Part shown: one piece after another, positions 24,326 through 34,477 of the stretch
How positions within the stretch are numbered: position 1 is the first letter of the stretch
How the letters are laid out: the number at the start of each line of letters is the position of its first letter
Assembly: GCA_013368445.1 (NCBI GenBank)
Contig: JAACJO010000019.1
Coordinates: 124,001-188,000, forward strand
Direction of reading: 5' to 3'
Origin: Leucocoprinus leucothites
Lineage: Eukaryota > Basidiomycota > Agaricomycetes > Agaricales > Agaricaceae
Length of the DNA stretch: 64,000 bases
Made by a program: the position numbers and the translations under genes
Notes under the pieces: generated by a model
Databases searched by the model: none
What the model was told of the DNA's origin: nothing
What the model saw: only the letters and a program-made list of their open reading frames with translations

Positions 24326-24381
24326 GGTAGCGATAAGCTTGTCGAAGGATCGCTGATAGTCAAATTTTGGTAAAGCTGCCT

Positions 24382-24390
24382 CTCTTTATA
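24382..24390 (-). promoter_or_regulatory. TATA box of GST-7
   Basis: TATAAAGAG on the minus strand, 57-65 bp upstream of the GST-7 ATG. Confidence 0.55.
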
Positions 24391-24964
24391 CGAAACTGAG
24401 CCTGGATCGATAGATCGGCACTCTTCCATACTATTCCGATTCTCGGGGTCGACATATCTTATTATACGTCGGCATCAGTGAAGTCTACCAAAAGGGACAT
24501 CCTCATCTTCTCTTTCCCAGATAAGCAGTCCAGGCGCCACGTGCCTGTAAGCCTGCTGCCTTTCGTCTGGCCTAGTCTTCACGCAATGATGTCGATGTAT
24601 CCACAGCGCCGATACACGATAATCGTCATCAAATCGATTCCGTTACTTCGTTTCCAGCGAACGCCGTTTTTGGCTTTGGTGATTGACACATCTTAGCAGT
24701 TCCAGGCCACAGAATTTGGCTCTGATAGGTAGTGCGTGGAATTAATCGGACTCATGTGACAAGGTATCGCGAATCTCGGTGCTACAAAGCGGGAAAGCTT
24801 CAAAACGACATGCACATTGAACAATTTCAATTGGGTAGTCTCGAGCGTTCAACTGAACGCGGCATGTCCTTATGCTGCAATCTACAACGAGTATGAAAGA
24901 CAGATCAAGGGTCCTATGGGAGCACGGTAAGTCTAGTAGAGTGGCAACTTCACATGTCACTCAC
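24391..24964. other. Intergenic between GST-7 and GST-8
   Basis: About 570 bp with no recognisable gene or element. Confidence 0.4.
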
Positions 24965-25758
24965 CTATTTCTCAGTGCTAGCATACGGCTCCAGGCTCTC
25001 TAAGAACACTTTCCATCTCCCACTATTCCACGTCATTGCATCTTTCCACTCCTGGCTCTCTTCACCCAGACAAGCCTTGATTCCCTTGAGTATTGAAGCG
25101 ACAGCAAAATCGGCGAAAGTAATCGTGTCCCCCATAAGAACGGACCGGTACCCTTGCTCAACCATCCATTGAGCGCATCAAACAAATTTTCAGCCTTTTT
25201 CCAGATCTCTATGCGTTCTTCTCCCTTGGCCATATCTTTCAAAGGCTTTCCGAGCCAAGTTGTGCGAGTACGGTCAAAATACTCGGCGCTGACAGGATTC
25301 AGGATACTGAGCACGGAAGGAAGCATGACGGGGAAGATGGGCTGCATGAGTTGCCAGAACTGGTCGTAGAAGGCAGCTTGAAGGGCTTCAGCTCCCTTGG
25401 GAATCACACGAGGGGTTTCGGGGTACATCTCATCAAGATATTCCGCAATCTTATAAGAGTCGGTGATGGACTTCTTGGTCGGTTCGTCGATAATGGAAGG
25501 AGACGTGTACAAGGGCAATCCGTCTGGCTTAACTGCGCTTGGTGGAATATCAAGCTTTTTAAACTGAGACTCTATGTCGGGGTATTCGAGAGCAACAGTC
25601 TTGTACGGGAGCTTCTTATAGTTCAGGACATATCTGTTCAAAGGAACTGTTTCACCGAGAGATTCTTTAAAGTAAAAGTCGGCTTACCGAGTCTTCTACA
25701 GGTTTGGAGAAAAAGTACTAATTCCCTCCTTTGCAGCGATATCATAGAAGGTGATCAT
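24965..25758 (-). pseudogene. Glutathione transferase pseudogene, copy GST-8
   Basis: Same two-exon layout as its neighbours, with two independent disabling lesions. In exon 1 the expected SPNPWKTR segment reads SPNL, then a TAG stop (about 25702-25704) where the others have Trp. In exon 2, near 25135, the plus strand reads ccccataagaac where GST-10 has tcccataaagaa; one base is missing, so GPFFMG shifts frame. After the shift the original frame resumes with MGDTITFADFAVASILKG and ends YASTEK before TAG at 24965. The upstream region also lacks a clear TATA box. The remaining sequence is well preserved, so inactivation looks recent. A sequencing error could explain one lesion but hardly both. 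Confidence 0.85.
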
Positions 25759-26757
25759 GATTTGTGTTAAGCATTGAGAGAGCTGAGGATGCCCACTTTA
25801 AGTATCACTCAGACGCGGAATTACTAATAGAATGTGAGCTCTGGTTTTGGGTGAGACAACCGACTAGGTTGACCAATGACATTTCTCAAGCCAGTAAGCT
25901 AGGTGGTTCTGGCTGCGCAATTAAGTTCAAACTGATCAGTCAGCTTGTGCCGTTAATAAAGGAGGGTAGGATGGATGATGAGTAAAAAGTCATGCACTTA
26001 TGCGGGAGACGATTTTCCCTAGAGGGTCGTTGGCATTGGGTGACAATCATAATCGGAGGATCGCGTAAATCCCGGGGCATCCGTGCTTCGACTCCAGAAG
26101 GATCTTCGAGTCGATTAGAGGGGGGAAAAGATCTAACCCGCGCAATCTGGAGGTAGCTGGTGGAGCGCCGTCGAGCTTGTTATTGACGATAATGTAGGGC
26201 TTCAATCCAGAATGCAACTCAAGATGTGATATTTGGGTGCAGAAATCCCTCTGAAGGTCATTTGAGAGTAGGATTCAAGAGAAAGGAGAGTCAAGAACTG
26301 GAAGGGTTGGGCGGCTTTGGACATGGAAGTCACATGTGTGATGGGATCAACAAGTCACCGCACCGTTCGGTACATAGTCTGCATCCGTCGGGACTCCTAG
26401 AAAATACTTTTGTCATCCTCTACGTCTAAAAAGGCCCTTCAGGAAATGTAGCCCATACAATAGCTTTACTCTAGCTATAATTGGACATAATTCGCTATGA
26501 AATCAACCTTACCCAGAGTCAAAATCTCAGTAGTCGCAGCTGAGTCAAGCAAACTTGAACACCTTATGATATTGCCAGGTACTCCCGCTATGGTCATTCA
26601 TACGGCGTATGCGGTGAGATTTCGTTCTCCATGGATTGCAGCATCATAATGGTAACGATGATTTTCGATGAACGAGCTGGTGTACAAACTCGGAGTCTGT
26701 GCTAAGAAATGCGCAACTACAGGAAGAGTTTGTAATATTGTTGACGACCTGTTAGTC
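25759..26757. other. Intergenic between GST-8 and GST-9
   Basis: About 1 kb. No gene recognised. It includes the expected promoter region of the GST-8 pseudogene, where only a degraded gatacttaaag is seen in place of a TATA box. Confidence 0.4.
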
Positions 26758-27553
26758 CTAGGCCTCAACACTAGCATACATTTCCAAACTTTCCAAAAAT
26801 GCTTTCCATCTCCCATTGTTCCACACCATGATGCTCTTCCACTCCTCGCTGTTCTCAGTCAGGCAAGCCTTGAGCCCTTTGAGCGCGGAGGCCACCACAA
26901 AATCGGCGAAAGTGATTGTCTCTCCCATAAAGAATGGGCCAGGGCTCTTGCTCAACCACCCATTCAGCGTGTCAAATGCTGCCTCAACCTTCTTCCACGC
27001 TTCTACACGTGCGTCTCCCTTAGGCGCCATCTCGAGTATGGGTACCCCGAATTGTTCGCTGCGAGCACGAATAAAGTACTCCGCGCTAACTGGGTTCAGA
27101 GTTGCAGCAGCACCGGGTAACAGGAAAGGAAATACAGGCCCCATTAGCGGCCAGAATTGATCATGGAAAGCAGCCTGGAGGGCTTCGGCACCCTTGGGGA
27201 TGACCTGAGGAGTTTCGGGGTAAGCTTTATCAAGGTATTCTGCGATTTTGTAGGAATCGGTGACGGGAGTGTTCGTTGCGTGGTCGATAATGGACGGGGA
27301 GGTGTAGTGTGGCGCCCCGTCCGGCTTGGTTGTGCTAGGTGGAATACCAAGCTTCTTGAACTCGGGCTCTATGTCGGGGAACTCGAGTGGGACAGTCTTG
27401 TACGGCAGGTTCTTGTAGTTGAGCACATATCTGCTAGAGGAGTTAGCTCACTTGGAGGATCATTAAGTGAACGTCAGCCTACCGCGTTTTCCAGGGATTT
27501 GGAGACGCAGTCTTGATCCCTTCTTTTGCGGCAAGGTCGTAGAGGGTGATCAT
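26758..27553 (-). CDS. Glutathione transferase, FuA-type, copy GST-9
   Basis: Two exons, about 247 residues. Exon 1 is MITLYDLAAKEGIKTA plus SPNPWKTR. The intron (gtaggctgac...ctctagcag) precedes YVLNYKNLPYKTVPLEFPDI. Motifs: SPSIIDHATNTPVTDSYKIA, PFFMGETITFADFVVASALK, end YASVEA. Its closest relative in the window is GST-10, with which it shares HATNTP and EFPDIEPEF. Ala replaces the Trp that precedes the active-site motif in GST-1 to GST-7. Frame intact. The NLR gene and the Tc1 element lie immediately upstream, between it and GST-10. Confidence 0.88.
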
Positions 27554-29186
27554 GTCAGGTTATGTGTTTCGTTTGTAAATCAACGAGGTTCAAGTTACGA
27601 CCTGCATTAAATACGCTTCCAGTAAATTCATTTGTTAATCAGAGTCGACAAGGCCTCGAGATTTGTAAAACTGTCCACAGGTTGGTCAGCTTCGAAAGCT
27701 ATCAGAGATGCCGCAGCAAAAGACGTAAGTACCCATCCAGATAAAAAGCTAACTCCTTTTGGCTCTGACAAAATATCAGGAGGAATCTGGATGTAGAAGC
27801 CGACCAATCGTGGCAAATTCTTAAGCACATACTGAATAGAAGGCTGAGTTTGAACCTAGCCCAACGAGAAGAGTGTGGGTCGAGGAGTGTCCCAGCCTCG
27901 ATAGGCTCTTCGTGTAATACGGCCGAGTGGATTCGTAACCTTGCCGTCGGTACCCCTGCAATATAGTAAGCGTCCGCAGTGATGCTAGGAAACCGCAGCT
28001 GCCAGCGTGGTGTTTCAGGACATGATCAAGCGTCAAGGGCGCTCGTGCCGGATCCATGGCGTGTTGCAGTCATGAGGAAAAAGACCAAGCTTAGGATATC
28101 GAACAATAACATAACTGCACGGCACGTGACTCAGCCAACTCAAATTGTATGCTATGTCCGAGTCCTCCAAAATCGCTTTAGTGAGTTCCGAATTATTGAG
28201 CCAAGGCAAAGATGAAGGAGTTTCTCGAGTCGCGTTTAGGTACACTGACAATGCCGGTGCATTTCCCGGTGGTTCACAAAAGAATTGGACCAGAGGGGAG
28301 TTCTTAGACGCCGGAATCAATTGACAGAGGGTGTCAGAGTGGCCGGTTAAAGGCCGGTTTTGATGTCAATCAAGAGTCAGGTCGGGATATCGATTTTGAG
28401 CCCAAAACCGCAGGAAGACCGTAGGTCGACTCGTATCATCGTACCAGCTTTTTAGCTGCTCTGAAACTAGTCCCAATATGTGTACTGACATGTTTCTCCA
28501 ATCCCAGGGCCTGAAGCGTGTCATAAAGACTCTTGTGCCGTTTTGCAATACCGAAAACTGTGCAACATGTTGAATATATGCTGTGATTAGTAGCAGGCAT
28601 AAGCTCATCCGGATCAAACTTGAGGACAACAGGTATGCCGTGCATTGAAGGGCAAGCTCCTTTCTCCCAGCATAAACGGTTTTATTGACTATAATCAAAT
28701 GACCAGACGAAATCACACCAGGCATATATGTGTAGAATGCAAGGCACATATAAATCACCTCCAACGAGATGAAACAAAAGTGGCTCAGACCCGCAGCCTG
28801 CTTGTTCCAGATGCGAGATTCACTGTGGCTGTAGCTTGAGACATAGCAGGAGAGGCAGAATCAGAGCCAGTGTCTGAGTGGGGAATTTTCCGATCAGGAG
28901 ATGCTGACCATGTGTCATTTATGCAAGCTTGTGATATGGCCAGCATTATCAGGCTCTTGGGCATCTTGAGGAGAGTCAGAAAAATCAATATGTTTGTCAT
29001 TGTTCTGGTGAGTATGAGAACTCGCAGTCTACATAAACTGACTAAAGCACTTGTGTGATATCATCAGCTGAGATAGATGAATGAAAGAGACTGGTCTCGT
29101 ACACACTACGGCACCAATGTGATGTGCAGGTCATATGTTCAGTGCAAGGCAACTCGCAGGTCAAGGATACCATGCCTATTAGTAAA
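27554..29186. other. Intergenic with possible degenerate coding sequence
   Basis: About 1.6 kb between GST-9 and the NLR gene end. Part near GST-9 (27560-27720) weakly resembles the flank upstream of GST-10 (34500-34700). Minus-strand open frames at 28033-28320 and 28366-28764 have somewhat protein-like composition but show no motif I recognise. They could be relics of a decayed gene. Confidence 0.35.
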
Positions 29187-29753
29187 CTAGTCGACACTAT
29201 CAATATCCTCAGCATCATTCCTCCACCCCTCGCAATTTTTTTCGTTTTCGAGCTCCACAGGGACACCTGCCATTAAGCAACTGAGATAAAGCAGTCAGAA
29301 CATCCAGAGAAATAACAAGGTGAGCAACTACTTACATCTTGCTTGTTTGTCAACCTGAAGCCATTATGCCACTGGCTAGGGACTGTTTCATTCTCTCCAT
29401 GCCCCAAAAGCCACACATCTTCGGTGTTCATACACCCTGGGATCAGACACTTGCTCTTTCGAACAATCTTGTCACGGAGTTCAGCTGGGAGCTACAAACG
29501 CCAGTCACATAATGAGTGATAATCCTAGGAAGCAAATGGTGTTGGAAGCTTACATTGTCTCTTGCCTGAACAGCATCAACCATGAACACATCATGCTTGA
29601 CCAGCAACCTGAGCATTTTCTGGAATGGAAGTTCCGTAAGAGACATAGCGGTCTGGTAATCAAGTGGATACTCGGGTAGTTCACAAAGATACCAAAACCA
29701 AGCCAAAATAAGTTCATAGTGATCAACACATGATACACCTTCTGGGAGAATGG
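29187..29753 (-). pseudogene. 3' portion of NACHT NLR-like gene, cut off by the Tc1 element
   Basis: Three exon-like pieces on the minus strand. The first runs from the transposon edge to about 29555 (LPEGVSCVDHYELILAWFWY ... LPFQKMLRLLVKHDV ... QARDN). The second spans about 29491-29334 (LPAELRDKIVRKSKCLIPGC ... FRLTNKQD). The last spans about 29275-29187 and is an acidic tail (VPVELENEKNCEGW ...) ending in TAG. Introns have clean gtaag donors and cag acceptors. The pattern (PxxxSxxxxY, then a Trp/Cys-rich FWYLCEL, then LPFxKMLRLL) is what I expect after the NACHT and winged region in agaric NLR-like proteins. Orientation and position also place it as the end of the gene at 31401-33249. The join is inferred, not proven. 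Confidence 0.65.
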
Positions 29754-29755
29754 TA

Positions 29756-29963
29756 CAGTGGCTCAAAAAACTGTCCCAATGTTTTCGCATTTTGGACATA
29801 TTTGCTAATACCAGGGCAGATATATGGCCTAGCATCCTGAAAATATTCACACAGGTACCTTGACATATTGGGAGCATATATTCCCATGATCACATGACCT
29901 TGTCCATCAATGAATTAGTAATGAATTATTAAAAATATCTACTCATTGGGACAGTTTTTTGAC
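29756..29963 (+). repeat. Left terminal inverted repeat of the Tc1 element
   Basis: About 208 bp, matched in inverted orientation by 31141-31348. It is bounded by two opposed copies of an 18-nt motif: caaaaaactgtcccaatg at 29764-29781 and its exact reverse complement at 29944-29961. Confidence 0.9.
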
Positions 29964-30102
29964 CCCCTGTCAGCCTCCCAGTATCTATCTTGTAACATGC
30001 CAGGGGAGCATCAGGGCAGGTGTGGGAGTAGTAAACAAGATCATGTGACCTTGGTTGACATGTTGAGATGGCTACAACTGTCTTTCTTCCTGCCACTACA
30101 TC

Positions 30103-31122
30103 ATGAAAGCTATCTCCTCTACCTAATACTCCCAAGTCACTTCTCTTCTCAAAGATGGCTATTCCTTGTGCCATATTGAACATAAAACTGGTCTAGGCAA
30201 GTCTACTATTGGGAGGATCAATAAAGAAGTTGATGGGGACAAGGAAAACAACAAGGGAGGACATCCTTCCAAGCTTTCTCCTCATGATAAAAAAGCAATA
30301 ATTCACCAAATAACCTCTGGAAAGCTAGATAATGCTGTCCAGGCTACAAATTTCATTAACTCTACTCTGTCTGACCCTGTCACACCTCAAACTGTCAGAA
30401 ATACCCTTCAGGATAATGGATTTTGCTCTGTAACCAAGATCAAATGACCTCTACTCAAAAAGCAACATTGTGAGGAATGCCTTGACTCTGCACATGAACA
30501 TAGGAATTGGACAGTGGAGGACTGGAAGAGGGTGTTGTGGACAGATGAAACAAAGATCAACAGGATTGGGTCAGATGGAAAGGTGTATACCTGGAAGGAG
30601 AGGGGGGAACCACTGTCAGATAGGACCACTCTCCCTACTGTCAAATATGGAGGAGGTGGTAACATGATGGTGTGGGGGTGTATGGGGTGGAATGGGGTAG
30701 GAAAGCTGATTGAGGTTCAAGGGAATATGGATGCAGTGAAATACTGCGAGATTTTGGACAATGGGGTGGTGGAAAGCTTTGAAAAGTTGGAGATAGAGGA
30801 GGAGGAGAGGATATTCCAGCAGGATAATGACCCAAAACACACCTCAAAACTGGGACAACAATGGTTTGTGGACAACAACATTCAAGTTCTATCATGCCCT
30901 GCACAATCCCCTGACCTAAATCCCATTGAACACCTCTGGACCTACCTGAAGGACCAGCTGAAGGCATATGAAAGACCACCTAAGGGAGTATTTGAATTGT
31001 AGGAGAGGCTAGTAGAGGAGTGGAATAAGAATCCAGCAGAAAGGTGCCAAAGGCTGATAGAAACCATGCCCAGAAGGATTGAGGCAGTTGTCAGGGCAAG
31101 AGGAGGTCATACAAAGTATTGA
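30103..31122 (+). pseudogene. Tc1 transposase, inactivated by three stop codons
   Basis: About 340 codons from ATG 30103 to TGA 31120-31122, in a single frame interrupted by TAA 30124-30126, TGA 30445-30447 and TAG 31000-31002. The N-terminal helix-turn-helix includes LLKDGYSLCHIEHKTGLGKS. The catalytic triad is visible: D in VLWTDETK (about 30535), D in IFQQDNDPKHTS (about 30825), and E in SPDLNPIEHLWTYL (about 30930), with 34 residues between the last two (DD34E). Each stop is one C-to-T change away from a Gln or Arg codon. No frameshifts. Confidence 0.9.
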
Positions 31123-31140
31123 GTAGGTAGATAACAGAGG

Positions 31141-31348
31141 GTCAAAAAACTGTCCCAATGAGTAGATATTTTCGATAATTCATTAATAATTCATTGATGG
31201 ACAAGGTCATGTGATCATGGGAATATATGCTCCCAATATGTCAAGGTACCTGTGTGAATATTTTCAGCATGCTAGGCCATATATCTGCCCTGGTATTAGC
31301 AAATATGTCCAAAATGCGAAAACATTGGGACAGTTTTTTGAGCCACTG
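31141..31348 (-). repeat. Right terminal inverted repeat of the Tc1 element
   Basis: Inverted copy of 29756-29963. The 18-nt motif occurs at 31143-31160 and, reversed, at 31323-31340. Confidence 0.9.
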
Positions 31349-31400
31349 TACCTGAGGGAAACACAATGTGCATGGAATCTATGAGTGATATGGAACCTAA

Positions 31401-33249
31401 TCAGAGCATGAAACACTGGATGGCTTCAGGAAACACGGCACCTGTACTGCGAGAGCAGACTTCATGCAACCACTCCAAAAGCTCCCGTCGACATCCAACC
31501 AAGAAGTTGCTGTGAATACATAGGTCCTTGGACCGCTGGGGATCTTTCATGAAATCGAGGAATGAGGCGTGGTAAAATCTTATGCGCATAGATTCAGGAT
31601 CAGGGCCTGGAAGCTTTATGACTGACTGGAGGAAAGCACAAGCATGATAGAACTGCTCTGTGGAAAGACAAAGGGCATTGGCAATATATTCGGGATCATC
31701 ATTGAACGCGGAGGTGATCATGAGGACTTTTTGAACTGTTGTCTTGACCTTCGGCGGGACTCGCTGCATGATGAGGGCATAGAAAAAGTCCATCTCCGTC
31801 AATGGGTTGCCATCTGGCCCAACCTTAGCAGAGACGGCCTTTGCAAACTCGAGCACGATACGCAGCTGATCTTTGGGGCCAAGAGAGTTTTCATCCTTGA
31901 TGAAACGAACGATAGTCACCACATAGATCCAAAGCCCAGCACCACGCTCAACAAGGAGGGCAAATGCGTCTTCTGATGGCCATGACTCGGGAAGGTCGTG
32001 ATCCTCGCGGATTATCTTGAACTCGTCGGTCAGGTAGACTAGGATCTCATGATCAATCTTGCGGGATACAGGAAGTTGGATACGAGAGCGAACAGGATAT
32101 ACGGCAGGGGAGTTCATGGCTCGGATGATGGGGACTTCGGGGCGGCTGGTGAAGAACCAGCGGAAGGGCGTCGTATGTTGGTTGACGGAAGCTGCGACAA
32201 TCCTAATAATCTCGCACTGCTCTGCTGTTCCCTGGCACTCATCCAGTCCATCAATGATCACAACACGGCCATCAAGACCGCTCTTTGCAATGTCAAGCTG
32301 ACCAAGGGGGCGAACGAGTAGCTCCTTAAACTGCGTTGATAGTGATTTTGTCGCGAGGGCAGGGTCCTCAATCATGCGGGCGTTGATGATTTCTCGGAAC
32401 GCGGGGCATGTGGTAGCGATTTGATATGCGATGGACGTAAAAACGCGCCTCGGGTTGTGGCGGTCTGCATTGGAGCGAGAGAAGAAGAGGGTAGCAGCGA
32501 GTTTGTTCATGGACTCTAGGGCCTCAGCGCAGCTCTGCGCGACAGCCGACTTGCCGATACCAAAGGGGCCGTGCATCCAGAGGATGCGCTCCCTGCGATC
32601 TGACTCTCCCAGCGACCAGTTGATGATGAGATCAATGTATTCATTCCGAGTCCCAAGGTGGCATCTTGGCGGTGGGTAACGAGCGCTAGAGTTATAGAAT
32701 GCGTCCGGCATTGAGTCCTTGAGGAGTCGTTCGAGGCCTACTCAACATATGGGATCAGCAATCCAGTTCGAGGGCAATGTGAAGCTCACCAAATCCTGTA
32801 GGGGGCGATTCGTTGAATTGAGCGTTATTGAAGACCAAATCATGTGCCTTGTGGAACATCCCATGCTTGCGAGAATGCGTCGGGAGTGTTGCAGAGGAAG
32901 GAGTAGGCGCCAGGATGGCTGATGACGAAATAGGGGGAGGAGGAACTGGAATTGAGGAAGGAGAAGGCGCTAGAATAGGTGTTGGACTGCAGGACTCGAT
33001 ACCAGGGGATGCAGGAGCAGGAGTCGTGGAAGGAGGGGGCGCGGATGGGAGAGTAGCAGGTGTGGTGGCAGCCGGCTGAGACAGTGGAGTGGTATCTTGA
33101 ATCAACCAAGGCATAGGTGGTCGTCGAGATGCAGAAATGCGAGCTTGACTTCTAGCGCCATCAGGATCTGCAACCCAACGAGACGGATCGAAGAACTGCT
33201 CAAATATGTGAGTGAGCATGACGAAAAAGTTGCGAACGCGCCGCGGCAT
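31401..33249 (-). CDS. NACHT-domain NLR-like protein, 5' portion
   Basis: Two exons joined by an intron at 32738-32789 (gtgagc...gagtag), giving PPTGFGLERLLKDSMPDAFY across the join. The start at 33249 (MPRRVRNFF) is preferred; an in-frame ATG at 33375 is possible. A proline/serine-rich linker precedes the NACHT module. Walker A is WMHGPFGIGKSAVAQ (about 32560), Walker B VVIIDGLDEC (about 32255), and the sensor-like FFTSRPEVP is near 32150. A helical region follows, including YHASFLDFMKDPQRSKDLC (about 31540-31590), typical of agaric NACHT proteins. The open frame stops at 31401, probably reading into an intron, and the likely remainder lies beyond the Tc1 element. Fungal NLRs are linked to non-self recognition and regulated cell death. 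This allele is probably broken. Confidence 0.85.
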
Positions 33250-33684
33250 TGTGGGTAGATGAGAACACGGGATGATACTTGTAGTGGAAAGTCTGACGGG
33301 AGAGAACAAGAACAGGGGAAGAGGCTCATAAATACTGTCACAAGATCCATCAACGTCATGCATCGCCTGACCCATGCTTAGATGCCCAACATCGATGGTA
33401 GTGGCGGCATTGGGCTTTTGCAGCTAATACACAAGTTGATCGATCAATTTAAAAACCTAATTACGGACTGTGTCGACCAGAGTGTTACGAAAAGCCCACT
33501 TTCCACGCCATTGCATACGAGCTTATATCTGGCTCGCCATAATACCTATATAAACAGTGTGATAAACAGGGACCACCAACCGCGTCTCCGTGACCAGCGT
33601 CAATGATCAAACTAAAAAAAAATACATTTATATTCGTAAAAGTTCTACGAAGGCCGCATAATCAAGTTGAATATAAGTCATTCA
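33250..33684. other. Intergenic between NACHT gene and GST-10
   Basis: About 435 bp holding the presumed promoter of the NACHT gene and the GST-10 3' end. No motif recognised. Confidence 0.4.
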
Positions 33685-34477
33685 TTATTTTTCGACGCTG
33701 GTATACGGTTCCAAACTCTCCAAGAATGCCTTCCACCTCCCATTGTTCCATGCCATAATATCCTTCCACTCATCGCTGCTCTCGGTCATGGAAATCTGGA
33801 TTCCCTTGAGCAACGACGCAACCACAAAATCGGCAAAAGTGATCGTGTCTCCCATAAAGAATGGGCCAGAGCTCTTGCTCAGCCACCCATTCAGTGTGTC
33901 AAACGCTGCCTCAACCTTCTTCCACGCTTCTACATATGCATCCCCCTTAGGTGTCATCTCGAGTACAGGCACCCCGAAAAATTCGCTGCGAGTACGGACA
34001 ATGTACTCGAAACTAGCCGGATTCACAAGCGTGACAGCCTTAGGTATCAGGAAAGGAAATATGGGACTCATTAGTGGCCAGAATTGATCATAGAAGACGG
34101 CCTGGAGGGCTTCGGCACCCTTGGGGATGACCTGAGGAGTTTCGGGGTAAGCCTTATCGAGGTATTCTGCGATTTTATAGGAATCGGCGACGGGAGTGTT
34201 CGTTGCGTGGTCGATAATGGACGGAGAGGTGTAGTGCGGTGTCCCGTCTGGCTTGGTCGAGCTAGGTGGAATACCGAGCTTCATGAACTCGGGCTCTATA
34301 TCGGGGAACTCGAGAGCAACTGTCTCGTACGGGAGGTTCTTGTAGTTGAGCACATATCTGTACAAGTTAGTCGGCCTACGAAGCAACAAGGTGACTATCA
34401 ACCTACCGGGTCTTCCAGGGGTTTGCAGAAGCAGTTTTGACTCCTTTTTTGGCGGCAAGATCGTAGAAGGTGATCAT
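33685..34477 (-). CDS. Glutathione transferase, FuA-type, copy GST-10
   Basis: Two exons, about 247 residues. Exon 1 is MITFYDLAAKKGVKTA plus SANPWKTR: Ser is kept but the Pro after it is Ala, so the motif is S-A-N rather than S-P-N. Exon 2 starts YVLNYKNLPYETVALEFPDI and carries SPSIIDHATNTPVADSYKIA, PFFMGDTITFADFVVASLLK and the end PYTSVEK. It is a close sister of GST-9, with about 6 kb of NLR gene, transposon and intergenic DNA now between the two. Frame intact. Confidence 0.88.

Larger units (their letters stand above)
29756..31348 (+). mobile_element. Tc1/mariner-type DNA transposon, 1,593 bp
   Basis: Both ends read CAGTGGCTCAAAAAACTGTC in inverted orientation, and the element is flanked by TA on each side (29754-29755 and 31349-31350), the Tc1/mariner target-site duplication. 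The terminal inverted repeats are long, about 208 bp (29756-29963 and 31141-31348). Between them is one transposase reading frame (30103-31122) with a DD34E triad but three in-frame stops, so this copy is non-autonomous. It interrupts the 3' part of the NACHT gene. The TIRs are still nearly identical, so insertion was relatively recent or the element was mobilised in trans. Confidence 0.93.

Noticed and set aside
32755..33375. Reading the NACHT N-terminal frame as a separate gene
   Set aside because: A gtgagc donor and gagtag acceptor join it cleanly to the NACHT exon (PPTGFGLERLL), so it is exon 1 of that gene.
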